A DNA stretch of 64,000 nucleotides from Nitrospirota bacterium. GTDB taxonomy: Bacteria; JACPQY01. The stretch lies in NCBI GenBank assembly GCA_016180645.1, contig JACPAV010000028.1, positions 11,606 to 75,605 on the forward strand. The letters are read 5' to 3'. Shown here piece by piece: positions 1 to 7,264 of the stretch. A program made the position numbers and the translations under genes. The notes beneath the pieces are model-generated. The model saw nothing but the letters and a program-made list of their open reading frames with translations. It was not told the origin of the DNA and did not search any database. Numbering within the stretch: the stretch's first letter is position 1; each line of letters starts with the position of its first letter.

Positions 1-651
1 ATTCAGGAAGCCGCGAAGAAAGTGGCGATCCTCGTGGGGGAAGGCGCACGCCCGACGTGGCACTTGATCGGCCACCTTCAGGCGAATAAGGTGAAAGCCG
101 TGATGGGAACGTTCGCTTGGATACATTCCGTGGATCGGATGTCGTTGCTCGACGATCTCGCGCGTCAGGGTCGGGCCGAAGCCGCCATGCCGGAACTCCT
201 TTTGCAGGTCAATCTCGAACAGGATCGCGCGAAGAGCACCAAATTTGGATTTGAGCCGGCGGAGTTGGAAAATGCCCTCCATGCCGCCGCGGAGCGGCGC
301 CTCCCCGTGCGGGGCCTGATGACCTTCCCGCCCTATTTCGAAGATCCCGAACGAGCGCGCCCGTACTACGCAAGATTGCGGGCCTTGCGCGAGGAACTGG
401 CCCGCCGCGATTGGGGCGAGGGGATCGAGATCCGGGAACTCTCGATGGGAATGTCGAATGACTTCGAAACCGCGATCGAAGAGGGGGCGACGATGGTGCG
501 TGTGGGGACGTCCTTGTTCGGCGCCCGGATGGCAGAGCCGTCCCGCGACGGCCAGGACGGCCCCAAGCGGGGCGGCGCCCGGATGGCAGAGCCGTCCCGC
601 GACGGCCAGGACGGCCTAAAGCGGGGTGGGCCGCGGAGGAGAGACGAATGA
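1..651 (+). CDS. yggS: YggS/PLPBP family PLP-binding protein, 5'-truncated by the window edge
   Basis: Alanine-racemase-like TIM-barrel protein that binds pyridoxal phosphate and is thought to act in PLP homeostasis rather than as a racemase. The open frame runs from base 1, so the N-terminus with the PLP-binding lysine is outside the window. Visible family blocks are WHLIGHLQANKVKAV, IHSVD, the strand with LLQVNLE, GLMTFPP and the C-terminal signature SMGMSNDFETAIEEGA followed by VRVGTSLFG. After that block the family normally ends, but here two 18-residue repeats (GARMAEPSRDGQDGxKRG) and a basic PRRRDE tail are appended. The stop overlaps the proC start as ATGA, and the yggS-proC-yggT-divIVA order is a common conserved cluster. 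Confidence 0.93.
   Translation: MQEAAKKVAILVGEGARPTWHLIGHLQANKVKAVMGTFAWIHSVDRMSLLDDLARQGRAEAAMPELLLQVNLEQDRAKSTKFGFEPAELENALHAAAERRLPVRGLMTFPPYFEDPERARPYYARLRALREELARRDWGEGIEIRELSMGMSNDFETAIEEGATMVRVGTSLFGARMAEPSRDGQDGPKRGGARMAEPSRDGQDGLKRGGPRRRDE
520..627 (+). repeat. Tandem 54-bp repeat, two copies, in the 3' end of yggS
   Basis: Two adjacent 54-bp units differ at only about three bases and are exact multiples of three, so they encode two 18-residue repeats. Each unit contains a self-complementary core, GCCGTCCCGCGACGGC, able to form a hairpin. They lie after the last conserved YggS block, so the enzyme fold should be intact. Confidence 0.9.
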
Positions 652-1466
652 AAAAGGTCGGACTCATCGGTGGCGGTCGAATGGGCGAGGCCCTCGTGCG
701 GGGCCTCATCTTTTCCAAGTTTCTCCCGTCCGACGCCGTGGGGGTGTGTGACGTGGACTTGCGCCGCCTGGACCATCTCCATCAGGAGTTCGGCGTGGCG
801 ACGTTCAAGAGTAACGCGCTGCTGACCCAATGGGCGGACGTCATCGTGTTGGCGGTCAAGCCCCAGATCGTGACCGGGGTCCTCCGGGAGTTGGCCGGCG
901 GGAAGCTGGACGGAAAACTGATCGTATCGATTGTTGCGGGGCTGCCGCTCGAAACGATCAAGGCCGGTTTGTCCCCAGCCGTTCGCGTGGTGAGGGTCAT
1001 GCCCAACACGCCGGCCCAAGTGCTTGAAGGCATGTCCGTGCTCTGCTTCGATGCCGGTCTTGGAGAAGCAGAGCATGTGTTTGTGAAGCAGATGTTTGAA
1101 TCGGTCGGCCAAGTGGTGGTTACGGAAGACGAGAAGATCATGAATGTGGCGACGGCGCTCGTGGGAAGCGGGCCGGCCTTTGTGTTTCTGTTCATCGAGG
1201 CGGTGGCGGACGGTGCGGTTCGGATGGGGCTGCCGCGGGACAAGGCTTACGCGGCCGCGGCGCAGATGGTGCTCGGCGCGGCCAAGCTCGTGCTCGAAAC
1301 CGGTCAGCATCCCGGCCAGCTCAAAGACCAGGTGGCTTCCCCCGGCGGAACTACGATCGAGGGGCTGAGCGCGCTTGAAAAAGGCGGTTTCCGCGGGCTT
1401 TTGATTGACGCGATTGAAGCGGCCACAAAGCGCTCGGAACAGTTGTCTCCCACCGCGAAGAAGTGA
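648..1466 (+). CDS. proC: Pyrroline-5-carboxylate reductase
   Basis: Catalyses the last step of proline synthesis, NAD(P)H-dependent reduction of 1-pyrroline-5-carboxylate, in the cytoplasm. The N-terminal Rossmann motif GLIGGGRMGEALVRG lies at about residues 5-20. VVRVMPNTPAQV follows near the middle, then GSGPAFVFLFIEA, and the C-terminal signature ending in VASPGGTTIEGL is present. The length of 272 residues is normal. Its ATG overlaps the yggS stop (ATGA), indicating translational coupling, and yggT starts 2 nt after its stop. Confidence 0.96.
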   Translation: MKKVGLIGGGRMGEALVRGLIFSKFLPSDAVGVCDVDLRRLDHLHQEFGVATFKSNALLTQWADVIVLAVKPQIVTGVLRELAGGKLDGKLIVSIVAGLPLETIKAGLSPAVRVVRVMPNTPAQVLEGMSVLCFDAGLGEAEHVFVKQMFESVGQVVVTEDEKIMNVATALVGSGPAFVFLFIEAVADGAVRMGLPRDKAYAAAAQMVLGAAKLVLETGQHPGQLKDQVASPGGTTIEGLSALEKGGFRGLLIDAIEAATKRSEQLSPTAKK

Positions 1467-1467
1467 A

Positions 1468-1764
1468 ATGCACAACGTTTTAGCCGGGCTGGCGGTGGTC
1501 CTCGATGGACTCCTGACGTTCTATTTCTGGATCGTCGTCGTCGGAGCCCTGATCTCGTGGGTCAACCCTGACCCCTACAATCCGATCGTGAGATTTCTGA
1601 GGGGGGTGACGGAACCGGTGTTTCGCCCCATCCGGCGCCTTTTGGGAAGGTGGATGATGGTTTCGGGGATCGACCTGAGCCCGCTGGTGGTCATTCTTCT
1701 CATCCAGTTTCTTCAGTACGCCGCCGTGGCGAATCTGCGCGAATGGGCCGCGAAGCTGAATTGA
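1468..1764 (+). CDS. yggT: YggT family membrane protein
   Basis: Small integral membrane protein of 98 residues with two hydrophobic segments, about residues 5-28 and 68-88, separated by a conserved cytoplasmic loop. The loop contains ISWVNPDPYNPIVRFLR and TEPVFRPIRRLLG, which is the hallmark of the family; the PDPYNP and TEP motifs are intact. Members are linked to envelope, osmotic or division functions, but no reaction is known. The ATG just after proC was chosen over more upstream in-frame codons inside proC. Its position between proC and divIVA is typical. Confidence 0.92.
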   Translation: MHNVLAGLAVVLDGLLTFYFWIVVVGALISWVNPDPYNPIVRFLRGVTEPVFRPIRRLLGRWMMVSGIDLSPLVVILLIQFLQYAAVANLREWAAKLN

Positions 1765-1792
1765 GATCGATTTTTCGTCGAAGGAGGGAACG

Positions 1793-2299
1793 ATGAAACT
1801 GACTCCCATGGAAATCCGGCAATCGGAGTTTCGCCGCACGTTCACCGGCTACGATACGGGCCAGGTGCGGGCGCTGCTCGACGTGGTGGTGGAAGAAATG
1901 GAACGGCTCATCAAGGAAAATTCGACGATGAAGGGGGATCTGCGGCGAAAGGACATGCGGCTTCAGGAGATGGAAGACGGCGAAAAGAACGTTCGCGAGA
2001 CACTCCTCACGCTTCACAAGATGACCCAGCAGGTCCGAGGGGACGCCGAGAAAGAGGCGGAGCTGATCGTCAGCCGGGCGCAACTTCAGTCTGAAACGAT
2101 CCTCAACGACGCCCAGCAGAAATACAACCGGCTGGTGTCGGAACTCCAGGAGATGAGGCGTGTGAAGATTCAGTTCGAGGCCGCCGTGCGATCGGCCGTG
2201 GATCAGCATTTGAAGATGCTCGAAGGACTGACCGCGCCGGAAATCGAGCGGACGGAGGACAAGATTCGGTTTTTCACCGGAGCCAAATCGGGCGAGTAG
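1793..2299 (+). CDS. divIVA: DivIVA-domain coiled-coil protein
   Basis: The N-terminal DivIVA motif is clear: LTPMEIRQSEFRRTFTGYD followed by VRALLDVVVEEME, corresponding to the membrane-binding tip and the start of the coiled coil. The rest, to residue 168, is highly charged heptad-rich helix. Family members mark curved membrane (poles, septa) and recruit division or polar proteins. A strong Shine-Dalgarno site, AAGGAGGGA, lies just upstream of the ATG. It follows yggS-proC-yggT as in many Gram-positive and deltaproteobacterial genomes. It is likely the last gene of this operon, because a 122-bp palindromic element follows the stop. Confidence 0.9.
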   Translation: MKLTPMEIRQSEFRRTFTGYDTGQVRALLDVVVEEMERLIKENSTMKGDLRRKDMRLQEMEDGEKNVRETLLTLHKMTQQVRGDAEKEAELIVSRAQLQSETILNDAQQKYNRLVSELQEMRRVKIQFEAAVRSAVDQHLKMLEGLTAPEIERTEDKIRFFTGAKSGE

Positions 2300-2305
2300 T
2301 GGCGT

Positions 2306-2427
2306 GTAGGGCAAGTCATGGTCGAGATTGCTTCGTCGGGAACTCCTCGCAATGACGGCAACCGTTTGTCCTTGCGAGCGAAGCGAAGCAATCTCATGAC
2401 GACAAACCCGGCCACGACTTGCCCTAC
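2306..2427. repeat. 122-bp nested inverted repeat between divIVA and tmk
   Basis: Outer arms GTAGGGCAAGTC and GACTTGCCCTAC are perfect complements. Inner arms GAGATTGCTTCG (2324-2335) and CGAAGCAATCTC (2384-2395) are also perfect. The centre contains CCTCGCAATGAC and CTTGCGAGCGAAGCGAAGC, word types I associate with dispersed palindromic repeats of many deltaproteobacterial and candidate-phylum genomes (recall, not a search). It could act as a terminator for the upstream operon. Confidence 0.85.
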
Positions 2428-2436
2428 GATCCGGTA

Positions 2437-3093
2437 GTGGCCTGGGTGAAGACCCCTTCGAGGGGCCGTTTCATCACCTTCGAAGGGATCGAAGGCTGCG
2501 GGAAGTCCACCTGCATCCGCCATGTGGCGGGCCGTCTGCGGCGTTCAGGCAGACGGGTGGTGGTGACGAGAGAGCCGGGCGGAACTCCCGACGGACTCTT
2601 CATCAGGAAGCTGCTTCTCGAGTCCTCAGACGCGATGGACCCTCGAACCGAGCTTGTTCTCTACTGCGTGGACCGTTGGATTCATTCGGCTAGGGTGATC
2701 CTCCCCAGGCTGAGGCGTGGGGGCATTGTGCTGTCCGATCGATACTACGACTCCACGATGGCGTACCAAGGGGCGGGCCGGAAACTGCCCTCTTCTTTCC
2801 TTCGTGAGTGGGTCCTGGGCGTGGGCAATCTTCCCCGGCCGGATCTTACCCTGCTCCTCGACTGTCCGGTGGAAACCGGTTTCCGACGTCTCCGGAGTCG
2901 TGGGTTTTCGCGAGACCGGATGGAGCGGGAAGCACTTTCTTTCCACCGGAGGGTCCGAGCGGCCTACCTGGAACGAGCAAGACGCGATCCGGAGCGCTTT
3001 CGCGTGATCGACTCTTCCCGTTCTCTCTCCAAGGTGCTGCTGGACGTGGAGGGCACGGTGGAGAATCTTCTGCCATCCTCTCGTAGACGGTAG
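2437..3093 (+). CDS. tmk: Thymidylate kinase
   Basis: Phosphorylates dTMP to dTDP. The P-loop FEGIEGCGKST lies near the N-terminus, followed by TREPGGTPDGLFIRKLLL, the DR(Y) signature in SDRYYDSTMAYQGAGR, and a lid region rich in Arg (RSRGFSRDRMEREALSF). The start is uncertain. A TTG at 2419 lies inside the right arm of the preceding palindrome, whereas GTG codons at 2437 and 2446 lie outside it and give family-like N-termini, so GTG 2437 is used. No good Shine-Dalgarno is seen for any of them. It is followed 8 nt later by ftsY. Confidence 0.93.
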   Translation: MAWVKTPSRGRFITFEGIEGCGKSTCIRHVAGRLRRSGRRVVVTREPGGTPDGLFIRKLLLESSDAMDPRTELVLYCVDRWIHSARVILPRLRRGGIVLSDRYYDSTMAYQGAGRKLPSSFLREWVLGVGNLPRPDLTLLLDCPVETGFRRLRSRGFSRDRMEREALSFHRRVRAAYLERARRDPERFRVIDSSRSLSKVLLDVEGTVENLLPSSRRR

Positions 3094-3101
3094 ACCATCG
3101 A

Positions 3102-4013
3102 ATGGGCTTAATTGAGGGATGGTCGAAGGTCCGCCGGGCCATCGTGGCGAAGTTCTCCGCCCTCGCGGACGGGGTGGCCAAGCGTGATCCCAAGGTCCTG
3201 GCGGAATTGGAGGAGTTTCTGATCACCTCGGATTTTGGGCCGGAGGTGTCCAAACGGCTCGTGGAAGAGGCACGGAAACTCCTGGGTGCCGGAGAATCGA
3301 CCGACGTCCAGACCGTCAAGGGTAGACTGGCCGTGGTGCTCCTCGAAACGCTGAAGATTCCATCGACCGGGGCGGTTGTCGGTCCCAAACCCCGGGTGAT
3401 CTTTCTGGTGGGCCCCCATGGGGTGGGGAAAACCACCACGGCGGGCCGGCTGGCGCATCGTTTCGCTTCAGAAGGGAAATCGGTGGTGCTGGCTGCGGGT
3501 GACACTCACCGCGCGGCGGCCATTGAGCAAGTGCGCCAGTGGGCAGGGCGTTCAGCCTCCACGCAGGGTCGGGTGGAATGCGTGGGTCAGCAGGAGGGTG
3601 CTGATCCGGCTGCTGTGATTTTTGATGCTGTGACGCATGCGCGGAAGTCGGCATCGGATTTCGTGATTGCGGACACCGCCGGACGGGTCCACACCCGGCA
3701 GCCGCTCATGGAATCTCTCCAGAAGACCCGCCGCGCCATGGAGAAAGCGCATCCCGGTTCTCCGCATGAAACGCTTCTCGTTCTCGATGCGACCGTAGGG
3801 CAGAATGCGCTATCCATTGCCCGCAGCTTCGCCCAAGCCGTGCCGCTCACGGGGCTGGTGCTGACCAAGATGGACGGAACGGCCAAGGGTGGAACGGTCT
3901 TCGCGCTATGCCGGGAGTTGAGGATTCCGGTCGTCTACGTCGGAGTGGGGGAAGGAGCCGGGGATTTGGTGCCGTTCGAAGCAGGGAGCTTCGTCGGTTC
4001 GCTCTTGGATTAA
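3102..4013 (+). CDS. ftsY: Signal recognition particle receptor FtsY
   Basis: SRP-receptor GTPase that docks ribosome-SRP complexes at the inner membrane for co-translational insertion. The NG domain is complete: helical N domain to about residue 85, G1 GPHGVGKTTTAGRLA, the G2-type motif DTHRAAAIEQ (most members have DTFRAAA), DTAGR, and TKMDGTAKGG. The acidic A domain of E. coli FtsY is absent, giving a short 303-residue form as in many bacteria. The stop overlaps that of the opposing dksA-like gene by 3 bases. Confidence 0.95.
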   Translation: MGLIEGWSKVRRAIVAKFSALADGVAKRDPKVLAELEEFLITSDFGPEVSKRLVEEARKLLGAGESTDVQTVKGRLAVVLLETLKIPSTGAVVGPKPRVIFLVGPHGVGKTTTAGRLAHRFASEGKSVVLAAGDTHRAAAIEQVRQWAGRSASTQGRVECVGQQEGADPAAVIFDAVTHARKSASDFVIADTAGRVHTRQPLMESLQKTRRAMEKAHPGSPHETLLVLDATVGQNALSIARSFAQAVPLTGLVLTKMDGTAKGGTVFALCRELRIPVVYVGVGEGAGDLVPFEAGSFVGSLLD

Positions 4014-4528
4014 GCTTCTTCCTCGTCGATCTTGGCGCGGGACGCGTGAGTGGCGGATTCGATGACTTCCCGGCGCCGTTGCTCCCCCATCTCGTTCTCA
4101 AGACCGGACTGGCACGTTACGCACATTCGGGCAAAGGGCATGATGCGAAGGCGGGCCGTGGGAATCGTGGACGTGCAATTCTCGCAGGCGCCGTATTCCC
4201 CCCGGTCGATCCGAAACAGGGCGTCGTTGATCTCCTTGAGTTTCTGGCTTTCGATGTCTCCGAGCATGAGCGTCAATTCGCGCTCGCGGTCGCTGTAGGC
4301 CTGATCGTACAAGTCGCCCACTTCCCGTTTCAGAGAGTACCGCTCCTTCTTGGCCGTTTTCAGGATCTGGGTGAGGAGATCTTCCTTCATCTTGGCCAGC
4401 TGATGGCGAATTTCGAGGTAAGGTCCGCTGGTCGCTTTGCGGATCTTTTTGGCGGACTTCTTGGCCGTCACACGGGCGGGGGTCGCCGACTTCTTGACCT
4501 TGGCCGTCTTCTTCCTATCTTTGCTCAT
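4010..4528 (-). CDS. DksA/TraR family C4 zinc-finger regulator
   Basis: A 172-residue protein with a Lys/Ala-rich N-terminal tail (about residues 1-35), a coiled-coil stretch, and a C-terminal C4 zinc finger CENC...CVTCQ preceded by DALFRIDRGEYGACENC. DksA-type proteins insert the coiled coil into the RNA polymerase secondary channel and tune initiation with ppGpp; the family assignment is firm, the exact role is inferred. The ATG at 4528 was chosen over upstream in-frame codons because conserved sequence starts after it and a good promoter lies about 90 bp upstream. It converges with ftsY. Confidence 0.9.
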   Translation of the reverse strand: MSKDRKKTAKVKKSATPARVTAKKSAKKIRKATSGPYLEIRHQLAKMKEDLLTQILKTAKKERYSLKREVGDLYDQAYSDRERELTLMLGDIESQKLKEINDALFRIDRGEYGACENCTSTIPTARLRIMPFARMCVTCQSGLENEMGEQRRREVIESATHASRAKIDEEEA

Positions 4529-4611
4529 GCTTTTCTTGGAGCCGCGGATTCGGTGGGCAATCCGTCTCAAAATTCCGATGGCGTTCTCCCTTCTGCCCGC
4601 GGCATCTGCCC

Positions 4612-4639
4612 ATCTTAGCGGGGAAAGTCCCCATGTCAA
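4612..4639 (-). promoter_or_regulatory. Sigma-70-type promoter of the dksA-like gene
   Basis: On the minus strand a consensus -35 TTGACA (4639-4634) is followed after 16 bp by a -10 TAAGAT (4617-4612). The spacer holds a small dyad, GGGGACTTTCCCC, that could bind a regulator. The start codon at 4528 is about 80 nt downstream, leaving a normal leader. Confidence 0.7.
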
Positions 4640-4729
4640 GTGGACCCCGGATCGATTCGACGCAGCGGACGCATGGACGGGTTCCGAATGCACGGTATAC
4701 TGGTGGGCCTGCAACCCGAGGGATACACG

Positions 4730-5353
4730 ATGGAAGGGATTGATACCAAGACGACGCCGGCGGGCGATCCGCCCAGCGGACTCCCGCGATTTTTTCAAAA
4801 TCTCGAGCGCCGGAGGGCGGAGCGAATCGCGGAGGAACTCGGAGCGTATCTTGGGCCCGGAGAGCGTGTCCTCGATCTTGGATGCGGACCTCTGGTGGTG
4901 GCGGATCACATCCGGAGGCGGCTCGATGTTCAGATTGTGGGCCTCGATACTTTCGACGCGCGCAAGGTCCGGCTGCCCCTGGTGCTCTCCATGGGCGACC
5001 GTACGCCGTTTAGGACGGGTTCGTTCGACACCGTGTTAATCGGATTTGTTCTGCATGAGTGTTCGGATGCCGGCGTGGCGATCCTTCAGGAAGCGCAGCG
5101 GCTCGCGCGGAAGCAGGTCCTGCTGTTGGAGGAAGGGTACGATACGACCCTGGACCGCATTCTCCTGCGCACGATCGACAAGCTTCTGAATCGCCCCGAC
5201 CCCAACGCCCCGATCTCGCGGCCGCTGTTCCGGCCCTCGGCCGATTGGTCAAAACTCTTCCGGAATCTGGGATTTGAAATCGCCGGCGTGAAATGGATGA
5301 GGACCACTCCGCTGTTCCGGACGCGGCAAGTCCTATTCGTCCTCCGCCCGTAG
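4730..5353 (+). CDS. Class I SAM-dependent methyltransferase
   Basis: The Rossmann-like SAM-binding motif I is VLDLGCGPLVVADHI, motif II has VGLDTFDARKV, and the post-motif FDTVLIGFVLHECSD followed by LLLEEGYD is typical of methyltransferase type 11/25 folds. The C-terminus (FRNLGFEIAGVKWMRTTPLF) resembles quinone or small-molecule methyltransferases, but the substrate cannot be told. ATG 4730 is used; longer in-frame starts exist upstream but give an unconserved extension. The stop is 6 nt from that of the convergent fapA-like gene. Confidence 0.8.
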   Translation: MEGIDTKTTPAGDPPSGLPRFFQNLERRRAERIAEELGAYLGPGERVLDLGCGPLVVADHIRRRLDVQIVGLDTFDARKVRLPLVLSMGDRTPFRTGSFDTVLIGFVLHECSDAGVAILQEAQRLARKQVLLLEEGYDTTLDRILLRTIDKLLNRPDPNAPISRPLFRPSADWSKLFRNLGFEIAGVKWMRTTPLFRTRQVLFVLRP

Positions 5354-5359
5354 CCGGGA

Positions 5360-6823
5360 TCAACGCTGAACGATCTTGATGTCATTCTTGCCGCTGCCCC
5401 CGTAGATCGTAACGCCTCCGTATTCCCGGTCGATGGTGCTCACGGCCGGCCCGATGCGGACGCGTACCCGCGCCGCGAGCTTCTCGGTTACCTTGATCGT
5501 CGGCCGATCGGACCCCCGCGTGCCGCCCCCCTGCTGGAGGAGTTGCCTGCGTTCCTCGATCTGCTGCTTCTGAAGATGCAAGGCTCTCCAGTGGTTGACG
5601 ATCTTCTCGATCTGCGGGCGCTTCTCCTCGGGCACCCAGGATAGGTCCTCCCGGCCGAGGACGTCCTTCGAAATCGTGCGTTCGATCTTCATGAGCTCTT
5701 CCGTGACCGTTTTCAGGGTGAGGTTGAGGTCCTTCAACTCTTTCTCGCGCACGAAATCGATCCCCACCTCCACGGACGTGGGCGCGGCCATCTCCGAGCC
5801 GAGTTTCTTGACTTCGATTCCCTGGGCGGCCCGAACCTCTCCTCCGAGGATGGCCCCCTTGCCTTTGAGCGCCCGAATCTTTCCGCCACAGGAGACTCTG
5901 CTGTCGAGAAGGGCGTTTCCCACTTCAACGTCCCCGTAGACCTCGAGCGTGGCCCGCTCCACGTACATGGCGCGCAAGCTCCCCTTGCAGCGAATCACCG
6001 CTTTGTCCTGTCCCATGACGCCGCGCTCCAAGCGGACGTTTCCGCCCGCGGTGATATCCGCTGCTTCGACGACCTCGTGTACATCCAGGTCGCCTTCCAC
6101 CTCGATCTTGAAACCATTGGCCACGCGGCCGCGGACTTCCAAGTTTCCCTTGCAACGAATGTTTCCGGTGGAGAGGTCCACGTCGCCTTGAATGACGGTC
6201 AGCTGGCTGACCTCCATCCGATTTTCGACAATGCGGCAGGAGCCGCCGGTGGTTGCGCGGTATTCGAGAAGTCCGTCTTCCCGCCGGAGGATCTCCACGT
6301 TCTTGCCGGCGGCCGGGGATTCATCCCGTCCGGCATGGCCGGGGAGTACACGGCCCGTGACGGTGAACCCGTCGCGTCCCGCGATGGCCTCCCGCTTGGT
6401 CGCGATCAGGTCGCCCGCTGAAACCGAGCGGACGGTCGACCGTTCCCTGAAGTCGACCGGCTCATCCGCCGGCGATGGGGCCCGATCCTGGGATCGCGGT
6501 TCCGCCCATTTGAATTCGGCGTCGATCCCCTTGCCGGCCGCCTCGCCGCGGGCGATGAGCACCCCTTCGAAAGCTTCCCTCTGCCGGATCTTCTCCAGAC
6601 AGTCCGCGACGGGGGCGTCGAGGATGCCTCGAACCACTTTTCGATCGTGCACGGCCTCGCTCAGATCCTCCGCCGAGATCGGGCGGGGAAGATTGAGCGG
6701 CAGGTCGAGTGGGTTGAAGGTGGCAGTCGCTTCCATCTCGTCAGGAGACACGGTTACGCGAAGGATGAGCGAACGCGAACCGGCTCCCGGCGGCGCGGCG
6801 GCGAGATCCGAAAGCTCGGGCAT
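5360..6823 (-). CDS. FapA (DUF342) family polymerising beta-solenoid protein
   Basis: A 487-residue DUF342/FapA protein. The N-terminal region has the family pattern RRVTVSPD-like beta strands and DAEFKWAEPRS. The middle has GDLIATKREAIAGRDGFTVTGRVLPG, and the repeat-rich core contains NIRCKGNLEVRGRVANGFKIEVEGD with DVHEVVEAADITAGGNVRLERG, a right-handed beta-solenoid with regular Gly-Asn turns. A C-terminal coiled coil (KELKDLNLTLKTVTEELMKIE) follows. Such proteins form polar or surface scaffolds in several phyla. The start codon has a TAAGAT hexamer 16 nt upstream. Confidence 0.85.
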   Translation of the reverse strand: MPELSDLAAAPPGAGSRSLILRVTVSPDEMEATATFNPLDLPLNLPRPISAEDLSEAVHDRKVVRGILDAPVADCLEKIRQREAFEGVLIARGEAAGKGIDAEFKWAEPRSQDRAPSPADEPVDFRERSTVRSVSAGDLIATKREAIAGRDGFTVTGRVLPGHAGRDESPAAGKNVEILRREDGLLEYRATTGGSCRIVENRMEVSQLTVIQGDVDLSTGNIRCKGNLEVRGRVANGFKIEVEGDLDVHEVVEAADITAGGNVRLERGVMGQDKAVIRCKGSLRAMYVERATLEVYGDVEVGNALLDSRVSCGGKIRALKGKGAILGGEVRAAQGIEVKKLGSEMAAPTSVEVGIDFVREKELKDLNLTLKTVTEELMKIERTISKDVLGREDLSWVPEEKRPQIEKIVNHWRALHLQKQQIEERRQLLQQGGGTRGSDRPTIKVTEKLAARVRVRIGPAVSTIDREYGGVTIYGGSGKNDIKIVQR

Positions 6824-7160
6824 ACCTGGCCTGGACCGTATCTTATCAGGGCTGTTCGGTTCGGGCGAGGAGAATCAATGGGGAGATCGGCGCGCCGATG
6901 TGATCCAGCTCACGCCTCTTTCATCTGGGGATACTTTGCCCCACGGTTGGGGACGGATCGTGAGCCTTGGCCACGTGGCGTTCCGTCGCATCGGCGCAAC
7001 GCACGATTCATCGACGGCGTTGGAGAAGTTGCGCTCCCTGCCCGGCGTTTGAGCCTGGCACGTTCTTTGATCTTAGGAGGTTGGCACCCGGCCTTCAATA
7101 GCCTCCCATCGTGGTCGGCCTGGAGGGCCGGGTACCGCGCCTTCCATGGCTGGAGGAAAG
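6824..7160. other. Gene-free region between the fapA-like gene and a small membrane ORF
   Basis: About 340 bp without a convincing long coding frame. It holds a Crp-type dyad at 6899-6914. At 7056-7071 there is a sigma-54-like string TGGCACGTTCTTTGAT, with GA instead of the required GC at -12. A Shine-Dalgarno-like TAGGAGGT (7074-7081) leads only to a six-codon frame. An imperfect inverted repeat, CACCCGGCC with GGCCGGGTA, spans about 7085-7132. Confidence 0.5.
6899..6914. promoter_or_regulatory. Crp-type inverted repeat
   Basis: TGTGA-N6-TCACG matches the TGTGA-N6-TCACA consensus of Crp sites at nine of ten positions. It lies 75 bp upstream of the fapA-like start and about 250 bp upstream of the small membrane ORF. 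No Crp proper is in the window; the only family member here is FNR-like. Confidence 0.4.
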
Positions 7161-7253
7161 ATGGATCGAGATTTGACCGACGAACGAAGTCTTCGAATCT
7201 ACCTTGTGCTGCTCACGATCATGGTGGGCGCGATGCTCTACCTGGCGGCCTGA
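7161..7253 (+). CDS. Putative 30-residue single-pass membrane protein
   Basis: A short frame with a strong Shine-Dalgarno (GGAGGAAAG, ending right before the ATG). The product begins MDRDLTDERSLR and continues as one hydrophobic segment IYLVLLTIMVGAMLYLAA to the stop, which is the layout of a small inner-membrane protein. It resembles no family I recognise. Support is the good ribosome site, the clean hydrophobic pattern and lack of overlap with other genes; it could still be chance. Confidence 0.45.
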   Translation: MDRDLTDERSLRIYLVLLTIMVGAMLYLAA

Positions 7254-7264
7254 CGATGAATAGG

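Noticed and set aside
520-627. Tandem 54-bp units considered as a CRISPR fragment
   Set aside because: Units are directly adjacent with no spacer and lie in a coding frame.
366-1475. 369-codon open frame antisense to yggS and proC
   Set aside because: Both sense genes are certain and the antisense product has no domain; high GC produces such frames.
2419-2436. TTG at 2419 as tmk start
   Set aside because: It lies inside the palindromic element and adds non-conserved residues; later GTG codons fit the family better.
7056-7071. Sigma-54 promoter candidate TGGCACGTTCTTTGAT
   Set aside because: The -12 position has GA where GC is nearly invariant, so it was not listed as a promoter feature.
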